8,331 nucleotides of DNA from Bacillota bacterium (GCA_028287415.1 JAQBPS010000322.1:1-8331), one strand, 5' to 3'. Positions 1 to 7,685 are shown, counted from the first letter of the stretch. Numbers and translations: made by a program. The notes: generated from the letters alone by a model not told the origin.

Positions 1-1
1 G

Positions 2-1759
2 GCCATGCTGGGCGACGGTGTGCGGGCCCCCGTCAAGGTGGCGCTGGCCAAGGGCTGGATCGCCGCGGGGGAGGAGCAGAAGCGCCGCGACCCCTTCGGT
101 GGTGAGCAGGTGCCGGCCCAGGCGCCGCTGCCCCTCACGCCTGAACAGGCATCGGCACTCGCATCGATCGAGCAGGAGATGATCGCACCGGCCGCCTTTC
201 GCCAGCCCGTACTAATCCACGGGGTGACCGGCTCGGGCAAGACCGAGCTTTACCTGCGGGCGATCGCCACCAGCCTTGAGCAGGGCAAGCAGGCGATCTG
301 CCTCGTGCCGGAAATCGCCCTCACCCCGCAGATGATCGGCCGCTTCCGCGCCCGCTTCGGCAAGGCGGTGGCGGTGCTGCACAGCGCCCTGTCCGCCGGC
401 GAGAAGTTCGACGAGTGGCAGCGGATCCGGCGGGGCGACGTCTCGATCGTGGTCGGCGCCCGCAGTGCGATCTTCGCCCCGTTCGAACATGTGGGGCTGA
501 TTATTATCGATGAGGAACATGAGCACAGTTATAAGCAGGAGAGTCCGGCGCCGGCCTACCACGCCCGGGAGGTCGCGGAGGAGCGGGCCCGCATGGAGGG
601 CGCCCTGCTGGTCCTGGGCAGCGCCACGCCGGCCCTGGAGTCCTTCCACAAGGCGACTACCGGCGAGTACCGCCTGGTGACCTTGCGGCACCGGGTCGAC
701 ATCCGCCCGATGCCGCCCGTCCAGCTGGTCGACATGCGGGATGAGCTGCGCAGCGGCAACCGGTCGATCTTCAGCCAGGCGCTCCAGCAGGCGCTTGACC
801 AGACCATCGCAGCGGGGGAACAGGTGATCCTGTTCCTGAACCGCCGGGGCTACAACACCTTCATCATGTGCCGCTCCTGCGGCGAGGCGATCACCTGCCC
901 GAACTGTGCGGTCGCCATGACCTACCACATGGGCGACAACTTTCTGGCGTGCCACTACTGCGACCATCACACGCGGGTGCCGCAGGTCTGCCCGAACTGC
1001 AAGGGCAAGCAGATCCGTCACATGGGCGCCGGCACCGAGCGGGTGGAGGAGGAGCTGCTCAAGCTCTACCCCCGTATCCGGGTTGCGCGCATGGACGTCG
1101 ATACGACGAGGCGCAAGGGCAGCCACGCCACGATTCTAAAGGCGTTCGGCGACCGCAAGGTGGACGTGCTGGTCGGCACGCAGATGATCGCCAAGGGGCT
1201 CGATTTCCCCGAGGTGACGCTGGTCGGCGCCATTTTGGCGGATACCACGCTGAACCTGCCCGATTTCCGGGCGGCGGAGCGGACCTTTCAGCTGGTCACC
1301 CAGGTGGCGGGCCGGGCCGGCCGGGGGCTGAAGCCGGGCCGGGTGGTCGTGCAGACCTACCAGCCGGAGCATTACAGCCTGCTGGCGGCACAGCAGCATG
1401 ACTTCGACGGGTTCTTCGAGCGGGAGATCGAGTTCCGCCGGAGCCTGAACTACCCGCCCTTCGCTCACCTGATCCACCTGGTGCTCTCCGGTGAGGATGA
1501 GCCCAGGGTGATGCAGACGGCCCAGGCGATCGCTGATCTGCTCCAGGCGCACCGCTTCAGCGGTGAGGTGCTGGGGCCGGCGCCGGCGCCGCTGGCACGG
1601 CTGCGGGGCCAGTTCCGCCATCACCTCATGCTCAAGGGCAAGGATCTGGCGGCCATGGTCCGGGATGTCCGCACCGCCTTTGCGGCCGCCGGCGGCGGCT
1701 GGCGCAAAGGCAAGGATGTGAAGCTCAGCGTGGATGTCGGCCCTATGAGCATCCTATAA
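2..1759 (+). CDS. priA: Primosomal protein N' (replication restart helicase PriA), 5'-truncated
   Basis: PriA is a superfamily 2 DNA helicase that recognises stalled or collapsed replication forks and starts reassembly of the primosome. The frame is open through the left edge, so the ATG at 5 is internal. About 585 codons remain of a protein that is usually 730-830 residues; the N-terminal fork-DNA-binding part is missing. Numbering from that ATG, Walker A GVTGSGKTE is at 73-81, the DEEH Walker B box at 169-172, and LGSATPALES at 204-213. A zinc module of four CxxC pairs (C289/C292, C298/C301, C316/C319, C329/C332) is the PriA hallmark. GTQMIAKGLDFP (391-402) and QVAGRAGR (433-440) are the late helicase motifs. 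All key residues visible are intact. It ends at TAA 1757-1759, 23 nt before a small membrane-protein gene. Position ahead of def and fmt is the usual Firmicutes arrangement. Confidence 0.97.
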   Translation, partial: AMLGDGVRAPVKVALAKGWIAAGEEQKRRDPFGGEQVPAQAPLPLTPEQASALASIEQEMIAPAAFRQPVLIHGVTGSGKTELYLRAIATSLEQGKQAICLVPEIALTPQMIGRFRARFGKAVAVLHSALSAGEKFDEWQRIRRGDVSIVVGARSAIFAPFEHVGLIIIDEEHEHSYKQESPAPAYHAREVAEERARMEGALLVLGSATPALESFHKATTGEYRLVTLRHRVDIRPMPPVQLVDMRDELRSGNRSIFSQALQQALDQTIAAGEQVILFLNRRGYNTFIMCRSCGEAITCPNCAVAMTYHMGDNFLACHYCDHHTRVPQVCPNCKGKQIRHMGAGTERVEEELLKLYPRIRVARMDVDTTRRKGSHATILKAFGDRKVDVLVGTQMIAKGLDFPEVTLVGAILADTTLNLPDFRAAERTFQLVTQVAGRAGRGLKPGRVVVQTYQPEHYSLLAAQQHDFDGFFEREIEFRRSLNYPPFAHLIHLVLSGEDEPRVMQTAQAIADLLQAHRFSGEVLGPAPAPLARLRGQFRHHLMLKGKDLAAMVRDVRTAFAAAGGGWRKGKDVKLSVDVGPMSIL

Positions 1760-1766
1760 CCAGGTC

Positions 1767-1773
1767 AGGGAGG
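1767..1773 (+). promoter_or_regulatory. Ribosome binding site of the small membrane protein
   Basis: AGGGAGG lies 8 nt after the priA stop codon and 9 nt before the GTG at 1783. It decides the start of the 53-codon gene, because the competing TTG at 1776 is only 2 nt from the end of this site and could not use it. Confidence 0.65.
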
Positions 1774-1782
1774 CGTTGAACT

Positions 1783-1944
1783 GTGAATACGTATGTGCCT
1801 GCCCTGCTCCTGGTAGGGTCGGGTGGGTGGTTTTATTACACCTCCCGCCACCCGGAGCATGCGAACCCGCGGGCCGCACGCTTTACGGCGGCGGGCCTTG
1901 TGCTCCTTGGCGTGGGTGCGTTCGTTTGGACCCTGGTAAGGTAG
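1783..1944 (+). CDS. Small two-helix membrane protein (53 aa), unrecognised
   Basis: This is a short GTG-start frame between priA and def, ending at TAG 1942-1944. I do not recognise a family. Two hydrophobic stretches, about residues 4-19 (with LLLVG and GWFYY) and 34-51 (with AAGLVLLGVGAFVWTLV), flank a short polar, basic loop (SRHPEHANPRAAR). This predicts a helical hairpin in the cytoplasmic membrane. An AGGGAGG Shine-Dalgarno at 1767-1773 sits 9 nt before the GTG, which is good spacing. About 71% of third codon positions are G or C, fitting a real gene in this genome. The overlapping longer frame (TTG at 1776, running to 1985) has no usable ribosome site and reads into the AT-rich repeat, so I prefer the GTG frame. 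It probably lies on the priA transcript. Function cannot be inferred; it could be a chance frame, but the ribosome site plus two clean membrane spans argue against that. Confidence 0.68.
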   Translation: MNTYVPALLLVGSGGWFYYTSRHPEHANPRAARFTAAGLVLLGVGAFVWTLVR

Positions 1945-1947
1945 TTT

Positions 1948-2088
1948 CTTTATTGACGCGGATTTGCGGACGCGACGGATTTTAAAAAAACGCTGATTAA
2001 TACAAGGGAAATATATCATTATTATTATTGTGCATGATCATTGTGTATTAAAATCTGTGTGATCCGCAAATCCGCGTCAATATAAAAG
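1948..2088. repeat. AT-rich palindromic intergenic element upstream of def
   Basis: Perfect 19-nt inverted arms lie at 1952-1970 (ATTGACGCGGATTTGCGGA) and 2063-2081. After a 4-nt mismatch, pairing resumes at 1975-1985 with 2048-2058, giving arms of about 34 nt around a 62-nt AT-rich centre with an ATT run. CTTT (1948-1951) and AAAG (2085-2088) can extend the stem with a small bulge. The element starts 3 nt after the stop of the small membrane-protein gene and ends about 18 nt before the def ribosome site. Its low GC stands out against the coding DNA. It has no room for a transposase, so it looks like a non-autonomous or REP-like repeat. In a priA-def transcript it would fold into a long hairpin. 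The two elements near 7888-8130 look related. Confidence 0.8.
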
Positions 2089-2123
2089 ACCCACAAAGCT
2101 AATCCTGGAGGGCTGTACCCAAC

Positions 2124-2690
2124 ATGGCTATCCTCGACATTGTCCTCGAGCCCGCTGAAGTGCTCCGCAAAAAAGCCAAGCCAGTCACCAAGATCAGCGC
2201 CAGCCTCAGAAGGCTGATGGATGACATGGCTGATACCATGTATGATGCGCCGGGTGTGGGCCTGGCCGGGCCGCAGGTGGGCGTCTCCAAGCGAATCATC
2301 GTCATCGACCCGCAAGATGACGTCACCGGCCTGCTCTACCTGGTCAACCCGGAGATCGTCGACGCCGAGGGCTGGATCAAGGGGACCGAGGGCTGCCTCT
2401 CCCTGCCCGGCTACATGGGTGACGTCTACCGGTACGAAAAGGTGAAGGTCGTCGCACTCGACCGGAACGGCCGCAAGGTCTACTACGATGCCGAGGGCTG
2501 GCTGGCCCGGATCTTCCAGCATGAGATCGACCATCTCGATGGCATCATGTACACCGACAAGTGCTCCAACCTGCGCGAGGTGCTGCCTGGCGAGGAGGAG
2601 AACGCCGAGGGCGGCCCCCTCGACGAGGACGAGGCCGCGGACGATGCCGTCGAAAAGGCCGTCAAGAAGGCCGTCAAGAAGGGGGAGTAA
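2124..2690 (+). CDS. def: Peptide deformylase
   Basis: This metalloenzyme removes the formyl group from the N-terminal formyl-methionine of new proteins at the ribosome exit. All three family motifs are present: GVGLAGPQ (residues 44-51; the usual second alanine is glycine), EGCLS (89-93) and QHEIDH (132-137). The metal ligands are C91, H133 and H137, and the catalytic acid is E134. The enzyme core ends near residue 150. The remaining roughly 38 residues form a low-complexity tail, first acidic (EEEN, DEDEAADD) and then lysine-rich (VEKAVKKAVKKGE), making the protein 188 residues long. ATG at 2124 is chosen because TGGAGGG (2106-2112) precedes it by 11 nt and because the protein starts right at the conserved N-terminal strand. 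fmt follows after 3 nt, so the two are translated from one message. Confidence 0.97.
   Translation: MAILDIVLEPAEVLRKKAKPVTKISASLRRLMDDMADTMYDAPGVGLAGPQVGVSKRIIVIDPQDDVTGLLYLVNPEIVDAEGWIKGTEGCLSLPGYMGDVYRYEKVKVVALDRNGRKVYYDAEGWLARIFQHEIDHLDGIMYTDKCSNLREVLPGEEENAEGGPLDEDEAADDAVEKAVKKAVKKGE
2680..2687 (+). promoter_or_regulatory. fmt ribosome binding site embedded in the end of def
   Basis: The purine run AAGGGGGAG within the last lysine, glycine and glutamate codons of def is the only Shine-Dalgarno for fmt. It sits about 6 nt before the TTG at 2694, supporting that unusual start codon and implying translational coupling with def. Confidence 0.6.
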
Positions 2691-2693
2691 CCC

Positions 2694-3656
2694 TTGCTCA
2701 AGGTCCTGTTCATGGGCACGCCCGAGTTTGCGGCTCAATGCCTGGAGGCCGTGCTGGCGGCGGGCTATCCGGTCGTCGGGGTCGTGACCCAGCCCGACAA
2801 GCCGGTCGGCCGGGGCGGCAAGGTGCGCTTCTCGGCGGTGAAGGAGTTGGCGCTGAAGCACGACCTGCCGGTCTTTCAGCCGAAGCGGGTCCGCAGGCCG
2901 GAAGTGATCGCCCAGCTGAAGGAGCTCGGCGCCGACATCACCGTCGTCGTCGCCTACGGGCAGATCCTGTCGGCCGAAGCGCTTGCGATCAGCCCGCGCG
3001 GCTCGCTTAATGTGCACGGTTCGCTGCTCCCCCGCTGGCGGGGCGCCGCGCCGATTCACCGCGCCGTCATGGCGGGTGACGCCGAGACCGGCATCACCAC
3101 CATGTGGATGGACGAGGGCATGGACACGGGCGACATGATTCTCAAGGCCGCAACGCCCATCGGCCCGGAAGAGACCAGCGGCGAGATCCATGACCGGCTG
3201 GCCCGCATCGGCGCGGACCTGCTCGTGGAGACGCTGCGGCAGGTGGCGGCCGGCACGGCGCCGCGCAGCCCGCAGCCCGCGGACGGCGTCACCTACGCCG
3301 CCAAGCTGGAGCGGGCCGACGAGGTGATCGACTGGAGCCGGCCTGCCGTGGCGATCGCCAACCAGGTGCGTGGGCTCAACCCCTGGCCGGTGGCCTACAC
3401 GACCGGGCCGAAGGGGACGCTCAAGCTCTGGAAGGCGTCGGTCTACACCGGCGCCGTGGAGCCGCGCCACCAGGGGCCGCCCGACCAGGCGCCGCCCGGC
3501 ACCGTTGTTGCGCTGGTCAAAAAGCAGGGCTTTGTCGTCGCCACCGGGGACGGGCAGCTGCTGGTCCGGGAGGTTCAGCCGCCTGGCAAGGGGCGGATGG
3601 ACGCCCAGTCCTATATCAACGGTGGCAACCTGATGGCAGGCGCTAATTTGCAATAG
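2694..3656 (+). CDS. fmt: Methionyl-tRNA formyltransferase
   Basis: Fmt transfers a formyl group from 10-formyltetrahydrofolate to Met-tRNA(fMet), making the initiator used in bacterial translation. The protein is 320 residues, close to the usual 310-320. The N-terminal Rossmann-type catalytic domain shows FMGTPEFA (6-13), the QPDKPVGRG loop (33-41), LNVHGSLLPRWRGAAPI (105-121) and MDTGD (143-147). The catalytic residues N106, H108 and D144 match E. coli N108, H110 and D146 with a constant offset. The C-terminal OB-like tRNA-binding domain starts around residue 205 and includes RGLNPWPVAYT. The start is TTG at 2694: it gives the normal N-terminus (LKVLFMGTPEFA) and has a ribosome site in the def tail. 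The later ATG at 2712 would remove the first strand of the fold. The def-fmt pair is functionally matched. Confidence 0.97.
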   Translation: MLKVLFMGTPEFAAQCLEAVLAAGYPVVGVVTQPDKPVGRGGKVRFSAVKELALKHDLPVFQPKRVRRPEVIAQLKELGADITVVVAYGQILSAEALAISPRGSLNVHGSLLPRWRGAAPIHRAVMAGDAETGITTMWMDEGMDTGDMILKAATPIGPEETSGEIHDRLARIGADLLVETLRQVAAGTAPRSPQPADGVTYAAKLERADEVIDWSRPAVAIANQVRGLNPWPVAYTTGPKGTLKLWKASVYTGAVEPRHQGPPDQAPPGTVVALVKKQGFVVATGDGQLLVREVQPPGKGRMDAQSYINGGNLMAGANLQ

Positions 3657-3763
3657 GCTGTTCGCCTGAGTGAACCTTTTCCCAGTGCAGCGTAATCTTA
3701 AAGAGGTAGTACCCTGCGCGCACCGCGCACAGACTAAGACGTAATCGATGGGAGGGTGTCATA

Positions 3764-4471
3764 ATGTTCTTCTGGGACCCCACCTTTATCTTCCTGATTC
3801 CCGCGATGCTGCTCGTGTTCTGGGCACAGTACCGGGTCCGTAACACCTTTGCGGAGTACTCGAACATTCCCACTCGCTCCGGGGTCACCGCCGCGCAGGT
3901 GGCGCAGGACATCCTCCGCCGGAACAACATCAATGATGTCAGCGTCGAGCAGGTGCCCGGTGAACTGACCGACCATTACGACCCGAAGGCGAAGGCTGTC
4001 CGCCTTTCGGCCTCCACCTACAACAGCACCTCCATCGCTGCGATCGGCGTCGCCGCCCACGAGGTCGGCCATGCGATCCAGCATGACGTCTCCTATGTCC
4101 CGCTGCACATGCGCAACCTGATCTTCCCGGTCGCCCGCATCGGGGACATGGCCGGCCCGTTCATCGTGATTCTGGGCTTTTTCTTCAACCGCAGCTCGCC
4201 CACGTTTGGCATGGCGATCATCGACTTCGGCATCCTGATTTTCACCCTGGCCGTGGCCTTCTATATCATCACGCTGCCGGTGGAGTTCAACGCTTCCAGT
4301 CGGGCGGTGGCGATTCTGGACACCGGCGGCTACATGACCCGGGAAGAGGTGCAGGGCGCCCGCAAGGTGCTGAACGCCGCCGCACTCACGTATGTTGCGG
4401 CAGCAGCGGCCTCTGTTTCGCAGCTGGTCCGGCTGCTGTTCCTGCGCAACGCGGCCCGCAATCGGGACTGA
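3764..4471 (+). CDS. Membrane zinc metallopeptidase, YugP family (Zn_peptidase_2 type)
   Basis: A 235-residue membrane protein resembling B. subtilis YugP, a predicted neutral zinc metallopeptidase whose substrate I do not know. An N-terminal hydrophobic helix (about 7-20) is followed by a soluble stretch that includes the SNIPTRSGVTAAQVAQDIL segment (33-51). The zinc-binding HEVGH lies at 99-103, with ligands H99 and H103 and catalytic E100. Hydrophobic segments follow at about 129-141 and 150-172. E174 in PVEFNASSRA is a plausible third zinc ligand; this is inference from its conserved look. A further hydrophobic stretch lies near 205-227 (AALTYVAAAAASVSQLVRLL). The ATG at 3764 has GGGAGGG at 3750-3756, 7 nt upstream. 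The gene often follows fmt in clostridial-type genomes, so it is probably the last gene of this block. A terminator follows 16 nt after the stop. Confidence 0.9.
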   Translation: MFFWDPTFIFLIPAMLLVFWAQYRVRNTFAEYSNIPTRSGVTAAQVAQDILRRNNINDVSVEQVPGELTDHYDPKAKAVRLSASTYNSTSIAAIGVAAHEVGHAIQHDVSYVPLHMRNLIFPVARIGDMAGPFIVILGFFFNRSSPTFGMAIIDFGILIFTLAVAFYIITLPVEFNASSRAVAILDTGGYMTREEVQGARKVLNAAALTYVAAAAASVSQLVRLLFLRNAARNRD

Positions 4472-4487
4472 GTTTATCAACAAGCGG

Positions 4488-4520
4488 AGACCGCCGGGGC
4501 AACACCCCGGCGGTCTTTTT
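4488..4520 (+). terminator. Intrinsic terminator of the priA-def-fmt-peptidase block
   Basis: A perfect 12-bp stem (4488-4499 AGACCGCCGGGG with 4505-4516) closes a CAACA loop and ends in TTTTT at 4516-4520. It lies 16 nt after the metallopeptidase stop and 12 nt beyond the stop of the convergent protease gene. On the minus strand the same stem is followed by TCCGCTTGTTGAT, which is only weakly T-rich, so it may also slow transcription from the protease side. Confidence 0.92.
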
Positions 4521-4532
4521 GTCGCGCCTTGC

Positions 4533-7500
4533 TTACGGCCCCACGCCAATCAGCCGGACCTCAGCACTCCCCAGCACCGCACCGCCGCCGCGCACCTCGA
4601 CGAAGCCCTGGAGGAAGCGCCCGGCTCCGGGCGATGCCCCCGCCTGCACCGATGCCGCAGTGGTCCAGGAGGCGCCGTGGGCGTGTGCCGCCGGCGTGTC
4701 CGCCACGGTGACCGAGCCCAACGCCGGGTTCGTGAACACGTCCAGGTAGTCGTAGGCGGTCCTGCCCGCGGGCACCGCGTACGGATCGACGACCACCTTC
4801 CACAGCCCCGGTGCCGGCGCTGCAACGGCGACGGACTCCTCAGAGGAGCTGCTGCCGCTCACGGCTGCCTGCACACAGGTGCCGGATGTGCAGTCGAACA
4901 GGTAGAGGTCCAGGTCCGCCCCGCTGTCCTGTGCGTTGCCGATGCGGGCCGAGAGGGCGGTGGAACCCGCCGGCACCTGAATCTCGTACGTGTGCGGCGC
5001 TGTGGTATCGATCGTCGGGCGGGCCGTCTTCGCACTGCCCAGGACGGTGCCCGCAGCAGCGCCGGTAAAGGCGCCGTACCGGTTGGTGAAGCTGAAGCTC
5101 TGCTGGTAGGCGGTCCCGAGCACTGCCGCATCCACCTGCCAGGCGGCCGGCGTGATCGCCGCGCCCAGCAGCGCTGTGCTGAGGTTGAAGGCCGCGTGCG
5201 CCGTGGCCGATGCCCGGGAAGTCTCTACCGTTACCTCCCAGACGCCGGCCGCCGGGTCGCGCACGACCAGGTTCGACTGGCCGGGGCCGTTCACGTACCC
5301 GCCCAGCCCGGCGGGGACGCCGTACGGGTGGAAGGCGCCGATGCGCGCCCGACCGGTGGCAAGCGCCATCTCCAGCTTGAGCGCCGGCGTGTCGGCCGGG
5401 ACGGCGAAGAAGTAGCTGAGCTGGTCCGGGCGGTCTGCAGTGCCGGCCACTGTCGCTGCGAAGTTGTTCGCCTCACTGTACTGATTGGCTGCGACCACGG
5501 TGTTCATCACCTGGTAGTCGATGCCGGGGCTGTCCGGGTCATCCACCTGGAGAATGGCGCTGTGCACGCCGGCTGTCGCCGGGCTGACCGTCACATCCAG
5601 CGGCACGGCCACGCCCCGCGGCAGGGCAATCGTGCCGGCGCTGCAGAAGGTGCCGTCGTTGCCGACCCAGCGCAGATTGTAGGTGACCGCACGGCTGCCG
5701 CCGCTGCTGCGGGTCAGCGTGATCGTGCGGTGGCCGGTCTGGCCGGGCGCCCAGCCTTCGCGGTCGTAAATGCCGGGCCCCGCACCAGGCGTGGCCAGGA
5801 ACTGGCTCAGCGTGGTGTGGACCGGGGCGACGCTGGCCAGCTCCTGCGGCCGGAGCTGCTGGCGTAGCACCGCCCACGCGGCGGGGATGTTGAGGAGGCC
5901 TGTCCCCTGCTCGTGCGCGGCGTACCCGGGGAGGAATCGGGTGGACGAACTGATGGCGAGGCGCAGCAGGTCGGGTGTGTACTGCACGTGGCTCTGCTTG
6001 GCGGCGCTGATCAGGAGTGCGGCGCCGCCGGTCGCCTCCGGTGCGGCCATGGAGGTACCGTTGAACATGCCGTACCCGGGCGGCAGGGCATAGGTGCCGG
6101 GGACCGGCTGGCCGTCCTGCCAGGCGGGAACGGTCGAGACCGCGCTGCCCGGCGCCACGATGTCGGGCTTGAAGCCGCCATCTTCGCGGGGACCGCGGGA
6201 GGAGAAGACAAACAGCCCGTCATCCTTGACCGCCTGGGCCCCGTAATTGCGCAGCCACGTCTCCTTCTGGACGTAGGCGCCCACGCTCATCACCTTCGTG
6301 GCGACAGAGGGGTCGCCCACCGTGTTGATGCCGGAGCCGCTGTTGCCGGCCGAGATGAACATCTGCACCTTGTACCTGTCGATCAGGCGGTTGTAGAGCA
6401 GGGCCCGGGCGTTGTTGCCATCGTTGAGGTCCGGCAGGCCGCCGATCGACATGTTGATCACGTCGACATGGGCGTCCCGCGCCAGGAAGTTCATGCCCTC
6501 CAGCAGCGCGTGGGCGGTGCAGCCGGTGACGAACATGCAGGCCCGCACCGAGACGATTTGGGCCTCGGGCGCCACGCCGTCGTAGGCGCCGCCGAAGAAG
6601 CCCTTCCCGGCGGCGATGCCGGCCACGTGCGTGCCGTGCGACCCCGACACGATCCCGATGTTGACCATTTTCAGCTTGGGGTCGGTCTGGACGACGAACG
6701 GGACGGACTCCCGGACGGGGGTAGCCGGGTCGTCGGTGCCGAAGCGGTCGATGTCGCGGTGCACGTGAAAATCGGTCATCGCCCGCTGGTCGGCAAAGCT
6801 GTGGTCCTGATTGGTGTCGACCCAGACCCGGTTGCTCCGCGTATCCCAGAGGACGGCGAAGCGCCCGTCGCTGCCGGCCGGGTTGCCGTCCCGGTTGACG
6901 TCGTTCGCCAGCTCGCCGCCGAGGCGGGGATCCCGCTCGTCGAAGATGCCGAACCGGTAGGTATCGCTGCGGGGGGCGGTGTAGGTGACGCCGCTAACCG
7001 TAAAGCGGCCGCCCGTGGCGGTCACCTGGGTCGCCATGTCAATCCAGGTCGGGTCGTCATCGGCAAGGGGGTCGGTGTAGGTGACCCAGTCGATGATCTT
7101 CGGGGCGGGGTCGCCCTCCCGATCGATGGCGGTCTGGAGTTCGGGGGTGAGCAGGTCGATGCCCGTGTCGAGGATGCCGATCACCACGCCGCGCCCGTCA
7201 AAGGTGCGGTGTGTCGCCCGGAACTGGGGCGCCCCGATGTCGCGGGTCGGCATGTAGGCATTCTCGGCCGGGGTGTTCCGGTCGGGCGGGGGGACGGCTT
7301 CCGGATCGGCGGCGGCGTCCGGGGTCGGGAGCACCAGGGGCAGGATCTCGTCGACACTGATGGCATCAATGCCGCCCAGGCGGCTGGCGGACTCGGCCTG
7401 CTTGACGGGGAGGGAGGCGCGGACGTAGCCGAGGTCGTCGTCACGGTACTGTACCTGGCCGCCCAGGGCTGCGATCTGGCGCTCCAGGCCGGCGTTGGCA

Positions 7501-7679
7501 CCGGTGGCGGTGGCCAGCAGCAGCGTGATCTGCTGGCGGCCCTGGGCGCCGGCGTCGGCCAGGAGGGAGCGGTCATGCTTCGACAGCTTGCCGAGGCCGG
7601 GCTGTGCGGTCCCGGCGGTGGTGGAGCCGGCGGCTGCGAGCATCAGCAGACCGGCGGCGATTGCGGTAACCCGTTTCAT
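4533..7679 (-). CDS. Secreted S8 (subtilisin/pyrolysin-like) serine protease with C-terminal beta domains
   Basis: A predicted exported protease of 1048 residues. MKR followed by AAGLLMLAAAG and a TAG/TAQ cleavage region form the signal peptide (1-25). Residues 26-145 look like an I9-type propeptide. The S8 catalytic domain has D171 (GILDTGID), H351 (GSHGTHVAG), oxyanion N446 (ISAGNSG) and S543 (NGTSMAAP), all intact. Between Asp and His there are 180 residues, against about 32 in subtilisin. The extra segment carries DxNxDG-like acidic loops (DVNRDG near 260, DTNQDHSFAD near 288), probably calcium sites, recalling pyrolysin and tripeptidyl-peptidase II relatives. From about 610 onward come beta-rich domains: one near 640-735, then two PPC-like sandwiches (about 752-835 and 895-990), each ending in PA.G.W.V.V. 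There is no LPXTG or SLH anchor, so it is likely released. ATG at 7679 is chosen by its ribosome site. Probable role: extracellular protein breakdown. Confidence 0.95.
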   Translation of the reverse strand: MKRVTAIAAGLLMLAAAGSTTAGTAQPGLGKLSKHDRSLLADAGAQGRQQITLLLATATGANAGLERQIAALGGQVQYRDDDLGYVRASLPVKQAESASRLGGIDAISVDEILPLVLPTPDAAADPEAVPPPDRNTPAENAYMPTRDIGAPQFRATHRTFDGRGVVIGILDTGIDLLTPELQTAIDREGDPAPKIIDWVTYTDPLADDDPTWIDMATQVTATGGRFTVSGVTYTAPRSDTYRFGIFDERDPRLGGELANDVNRDGNPAGSDGRFAVLWDTRSNRVWVDTNQDHSFADQRAMTDFHVHRDIDRFGTDDPATPVRESVPFVVQTDPKLKMVNIGIVSGSHGTHVAGIAAGKGFFGGAYDGVAPEAQIVSVRACMFVTGCTAHALLEGMNFLARDAHVDVINMSIGGLPDLNDGNNARALLYNRLIDRYKVQMFISAGNSGSGINTVGDPSVATKVMSVGAYVQKETWLRNYGAQAVKDDGLFVFSSRGPREDGGFKPDIVAPGSAVSTVPAWQDGQPVPGTYALPPGYGMFNGTSMAAPEATGGAALLISAAKQSHVQYTPDLLRLAISSSTRFLPGYAAHEQGTGLLNIPAAWAVLRQQLRPQELASVAPVHTTLSQFLATPGAGPGIYDREGWAPGQTGHRTITLTRSSGGSRAVTYNLRWVGNDGTFCSAGTIALPRGVAVPLDVTVSPATAGVHSAILQVDDPDSPGIDYQVMNTVVAANQYSEANNFAATVAGTADRPDQLSYFFAVPADTPALKLEMALATGRARIGAFHPYGVPAGLGGYVNGPGQSNLVVRDPAAGVWEVTVETSRASATAHAAFNLSTALLGAAITPAAWQVDAAVLGTAYQQSFSFTNRYGAFTGAAAGTVLGSAKTARPTIDTTAPHTYEIQVPAGSTALSARIGNAQDSGADLDLYLFDCTSGTCVQAAVSGSSSSEESVAVAAPAPGLWKVVVDPYAVPAGRTAYDYLDVFTNPALGSVTVADTPAAHAHGASWTTAASVQAGASPGAGRFLQGFVEVRGGGAVLGSAEVRLIGVGP

Positions 7680-7685
7680 GGGCAA

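Noticed and set aside
212..1126. A 304-codon minus-strand frame opposite priA
   Set aside because: PriA motifs and zinc cysteines fix the plus-strand frame; the antisense frame is a composition artefact.
1953..1981. TTGACG inside the def-side repeat as a -35 promoter box
   Set aside because: No acceptable -10 hexamer lies 16-18 nt downstream (CGGATT or GGATTT there), and the TTGACG is part of the repeat arm.
2025..3653. A 542-codon minus-strand frame opposite def and fmt
   Set aside because: Both plus-strand genes are certain from their catalytic motifs; the antisense product has no recognisable features.
3715..3729. Small hairpin TGCGCG-CAC-CGCGCA between fmt and the metallopeptidase as a terminator
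   Set aside because: The stem is only 6 bp and no T run follows; the gap is short and the genes may be co-transcribed.
4392..5867. A 491-codon plus-strand open frame over the metallopeptidase end and the protease tail
   Set aside because: It runs through the terminator, has no ribosome site and gives an Arg/Gly/Ala-rich product typical of a shadow frame.
7680..7685. TTG at 7685 as the start of the S8 protease
   Set aside because: It touches the Shine-Dalgarno directly, while the ATG at 7679 has a 6-nt spacer and begins a normal signal peptide.
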